Both the position numbers and the translations under genes were made by a program. The notes below the pieces were generated by a model. The model was not told the DNA's origin. It saw only the letters and a list, made by a program, of their open reading frames with translations, and did no database searches. This document shows positions 62,371-64,000 of a stretch of 64,000 nucleotides of DNA, piece after piece. The stretch comes from Dermatemys mawii. Lineage: Eukaryota > Chordata > Testudines > Dermatemydidae. Every line of letters starts with the position of its first letter. Position 1 is the stretch's first letter. The stretch is from NCBI GenBank assembly GCA_007922305.1, contig ML677364.1, forward strand, positions 22,241,326 to 22,305,325, read 5' to 3'.

Positions 62371-62495
62371 TCATCTGATGAAGTGGGTCTTAGCCCACGA
62401 AAGCTTATGATCCCTAAGATCTGTTAGTCATAAGGTGCTACAAGACTCTGTCGCTTTTGCAGATCCAGACTAACATAGCTACCCCTCTGATACTA
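62371..62495 (+). repeat. Dispersed sauropsid retroposon tail
   Basis: 'Catctgatgaagtgggtctt', 'agcccacgaaagcttatga' and 'agactaacatagctaccc' make up a tail that I recognise as very common in reptile genomes. The parent family is not named here. Confidence 0.78.
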
Positions 62496-64000
62496 AGTTA
62501 TACTTGTTCTTCATGTTGATCTGTTCTAGCTGCTTGCATTTGGTGGGTTTTATTCTAGTCGCGTTGTGTTCGGATAGACCATCCCTTAAAAATAGCTAAT
62601 TTAAATAATTACATTCGCTAATTATTTCAAGGCTTTGTGTCTGGTGAGAAGTACTGTTACATGTCTCTTGGGTGTGCTAATAATGCATTTAATACACAGT
62701 ATCTGATGGGAAGGGAACAAAAACTTTTGTAATTTCCAAGTGCAAGATATATGGTGGCCACCAGATGGCACTATTACAGATAATGGTCTGAATTCTGTTT
62801 ATTTGTGATGTGTATGAGTTTAAATCTTGAGAAATGGTATTACTGTATTGTGTTGGATTTCACCGTAACTACTGTTGTAACCACTAGTCAATTTACAGGC
62901 AAGGTCCTTTGTTAGAATGATTATATTTAGAAATTCCTAGAGATACTAAATTGCTGTGAAATATTTAAGTAATATCTGTAGTTAAATAATGAAAGCTAGA
63001 GAGGAATCCACTTGATTTAATCATGCAGCTCTTACAAAAATATAGCTTACTGCAAAAATTACTAGTAATCAGACATTCTGTCACAAACAGCTGGTGAATG
63101 TATAAGTGAAAACACTTAGAGCAATGGTATCGCAGGCAGAGACAAAAGAATGTTCTTTTGTGAGTTTGTATCTCTGATAATGGTTTACAGTGGTAATTGG
63201 TGCCAGCTGCATAAAATCACTAAGTGGGGCTTACCAGCTGCCTCTGCCTTCCAAGGAATAGGATGTAGCCTTGTATTTCTTCCTGAGAGGGATACTTTCT
63301 CTCCACAATCATTTAAAATTTACTCTTTGTCTTTGTGACCAGTGGTCTCTGGAAATTGACAGAACAGTAGTAGTAGCTATGCAAGGAATAAAGTGTAGGA
63401 TGGAGTGCCAGCTTTCAATGCAGCTTAATCCTAACATACAACAACCTTTCTGTTCAAGCCCCAGGTCTTTTCTGCGCAGATATTGCCAGTCATGTTACAA
63501 AATATCCTTTCAGTGAATCGTGCATTAATGAGTAGTTCTGAGTGGGAAATAGTTTTCCTGTCCTGTGAGAGCTTTCGAGACTGTTTTTTCCCATCTAAAC
63601 AGTGACCGTCAATCTCAAAAAATTTCGTGAATTGATTAACCCCCCAAAATTTTTTGGATTGGATTAATCAAAACATTTCATTTAGTTTTTGACAGTTTCT
63701 TATTTTTAACTCCGTTTAATATAAATAAACTAGAATGACAAAATGAAGAGTGATTTTAAGCAGAAAAATGAATTTTTTAAGCAGAAAAATGGAGCACCCA
63801 CTGGGAATAGTGGAAGTCGGCACCTAGGTCTACCTGTATAGTATATCTCAAGTGATTAGGGGGCATTAGTCTGAGTATAAAGAATCAGTTCCAACAGTGA
63901 ACTCACCAAAAAAGAAATAATTTAACTGCATACAAGGTTATTGATTTAAGGGGGGTTGGAAATTGAGTCCTCTTCAAAGATTTGTTCATGCTAAGAGCAC
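62496..64000. other. Intron-like sequence, no gene seen
   Basis: AT-rich. The two overlapping frames at 63150-63516 carry no motif. Confidence 0.6.

Noticed and set aside
1..64000. Bacterial-type features such as operons, CRISPR arrays or ribosome-binding sites
   Set aside because: The sequence is vertebrate-like, with spliced exons, LINEs, SINEs and MITEs. No CRISPR spacing or prokaryotic gene organisation is present.
1..64000. Endogenous retroviral sequence
   Set aside because: No paired LTRs, primer-binding site or gag/pol frames were recognised. The only reverse-transcriptase sequence is CR1.

Overview
This is vertebrate genomic DNA, almost all of it intronic or intergenic. It is AT-rich, has no long open frames, and is crowded with DNA-transposon remains. 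The repeat mix points to a non-avian sauropsid, most likely a turtle: PIF/Harbinger elements and many Harbinger MITEs ending in (T)GGTCTACAC-type termini, hAT elements beginning CAGGGGTGGGCAAAC, CR1 LINEs, CORE-SINE/MIR-like SINEs and the 'tagcccacgaaagctta' retroposon tail. This assignment is inferred from repeats, not from a search.

Only two pieces of host protein-coding sequence were recognised. (1) At 35270-35326 (+) there is a 57-bp phase-0 exon encoding [19 protein letters not shown], with a clean acceptor and donor. It is the ATP-binding-lysine exon of a GCK-IV kinase, best fit MAP4K4 (MINK1 possible, TNIK unlikely). No neighbouring exon was found, so much of the window is probably its introns. 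(2) At 54941-55148 (-), on the opposite strand, there is a prodomain exon of the GDF5/6/7 family, closest to GDF6 ([18 protein letters not shown]... [11 protein letters not shown]), ending in a consensus GTAAGT donor. Its N-terminal side runs into a palindromic MITE and no second exon was found, so it may be a live nested gene, a relic paralogue or a pseudogene.

Layout: 1-570, repeat tails; 1127-4969, a complete but decayed Harbinger transposon with convergent transposase and Myb-like genes; 5-35 kb, intron-like sequence with MITEs, two Tigger-like MITEs, a hAT element with a perfect 8-bp target duplication, and a dispersed element present as an inverted pair (17 kb and 31 kb); 35.3 kb, the kinase exon; 37-40 kb, a hAT MITE and a Tigger-like element; 40.1-44.7 kb, a nested complex of hAT, CR1 (itself carrying a hAT insertion), a head-to-head pair of Harbinger fragments and a CR1 tail between them; 45-54 kb, sparse sequence with a Harbinger MITE, a hAT element and a fold-back repeat; 54.7-55.4 kb, the GDF exon sandwiched between two transposable elements; 55.7-64 kb, intron-like sequence with SINE, MITE and retroposon fragments.

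The host exons do not form a visible pathway. The interest lies in the antisense GDF-family exon inside or next to a MAP4K-type gene, and in the transposon structures.
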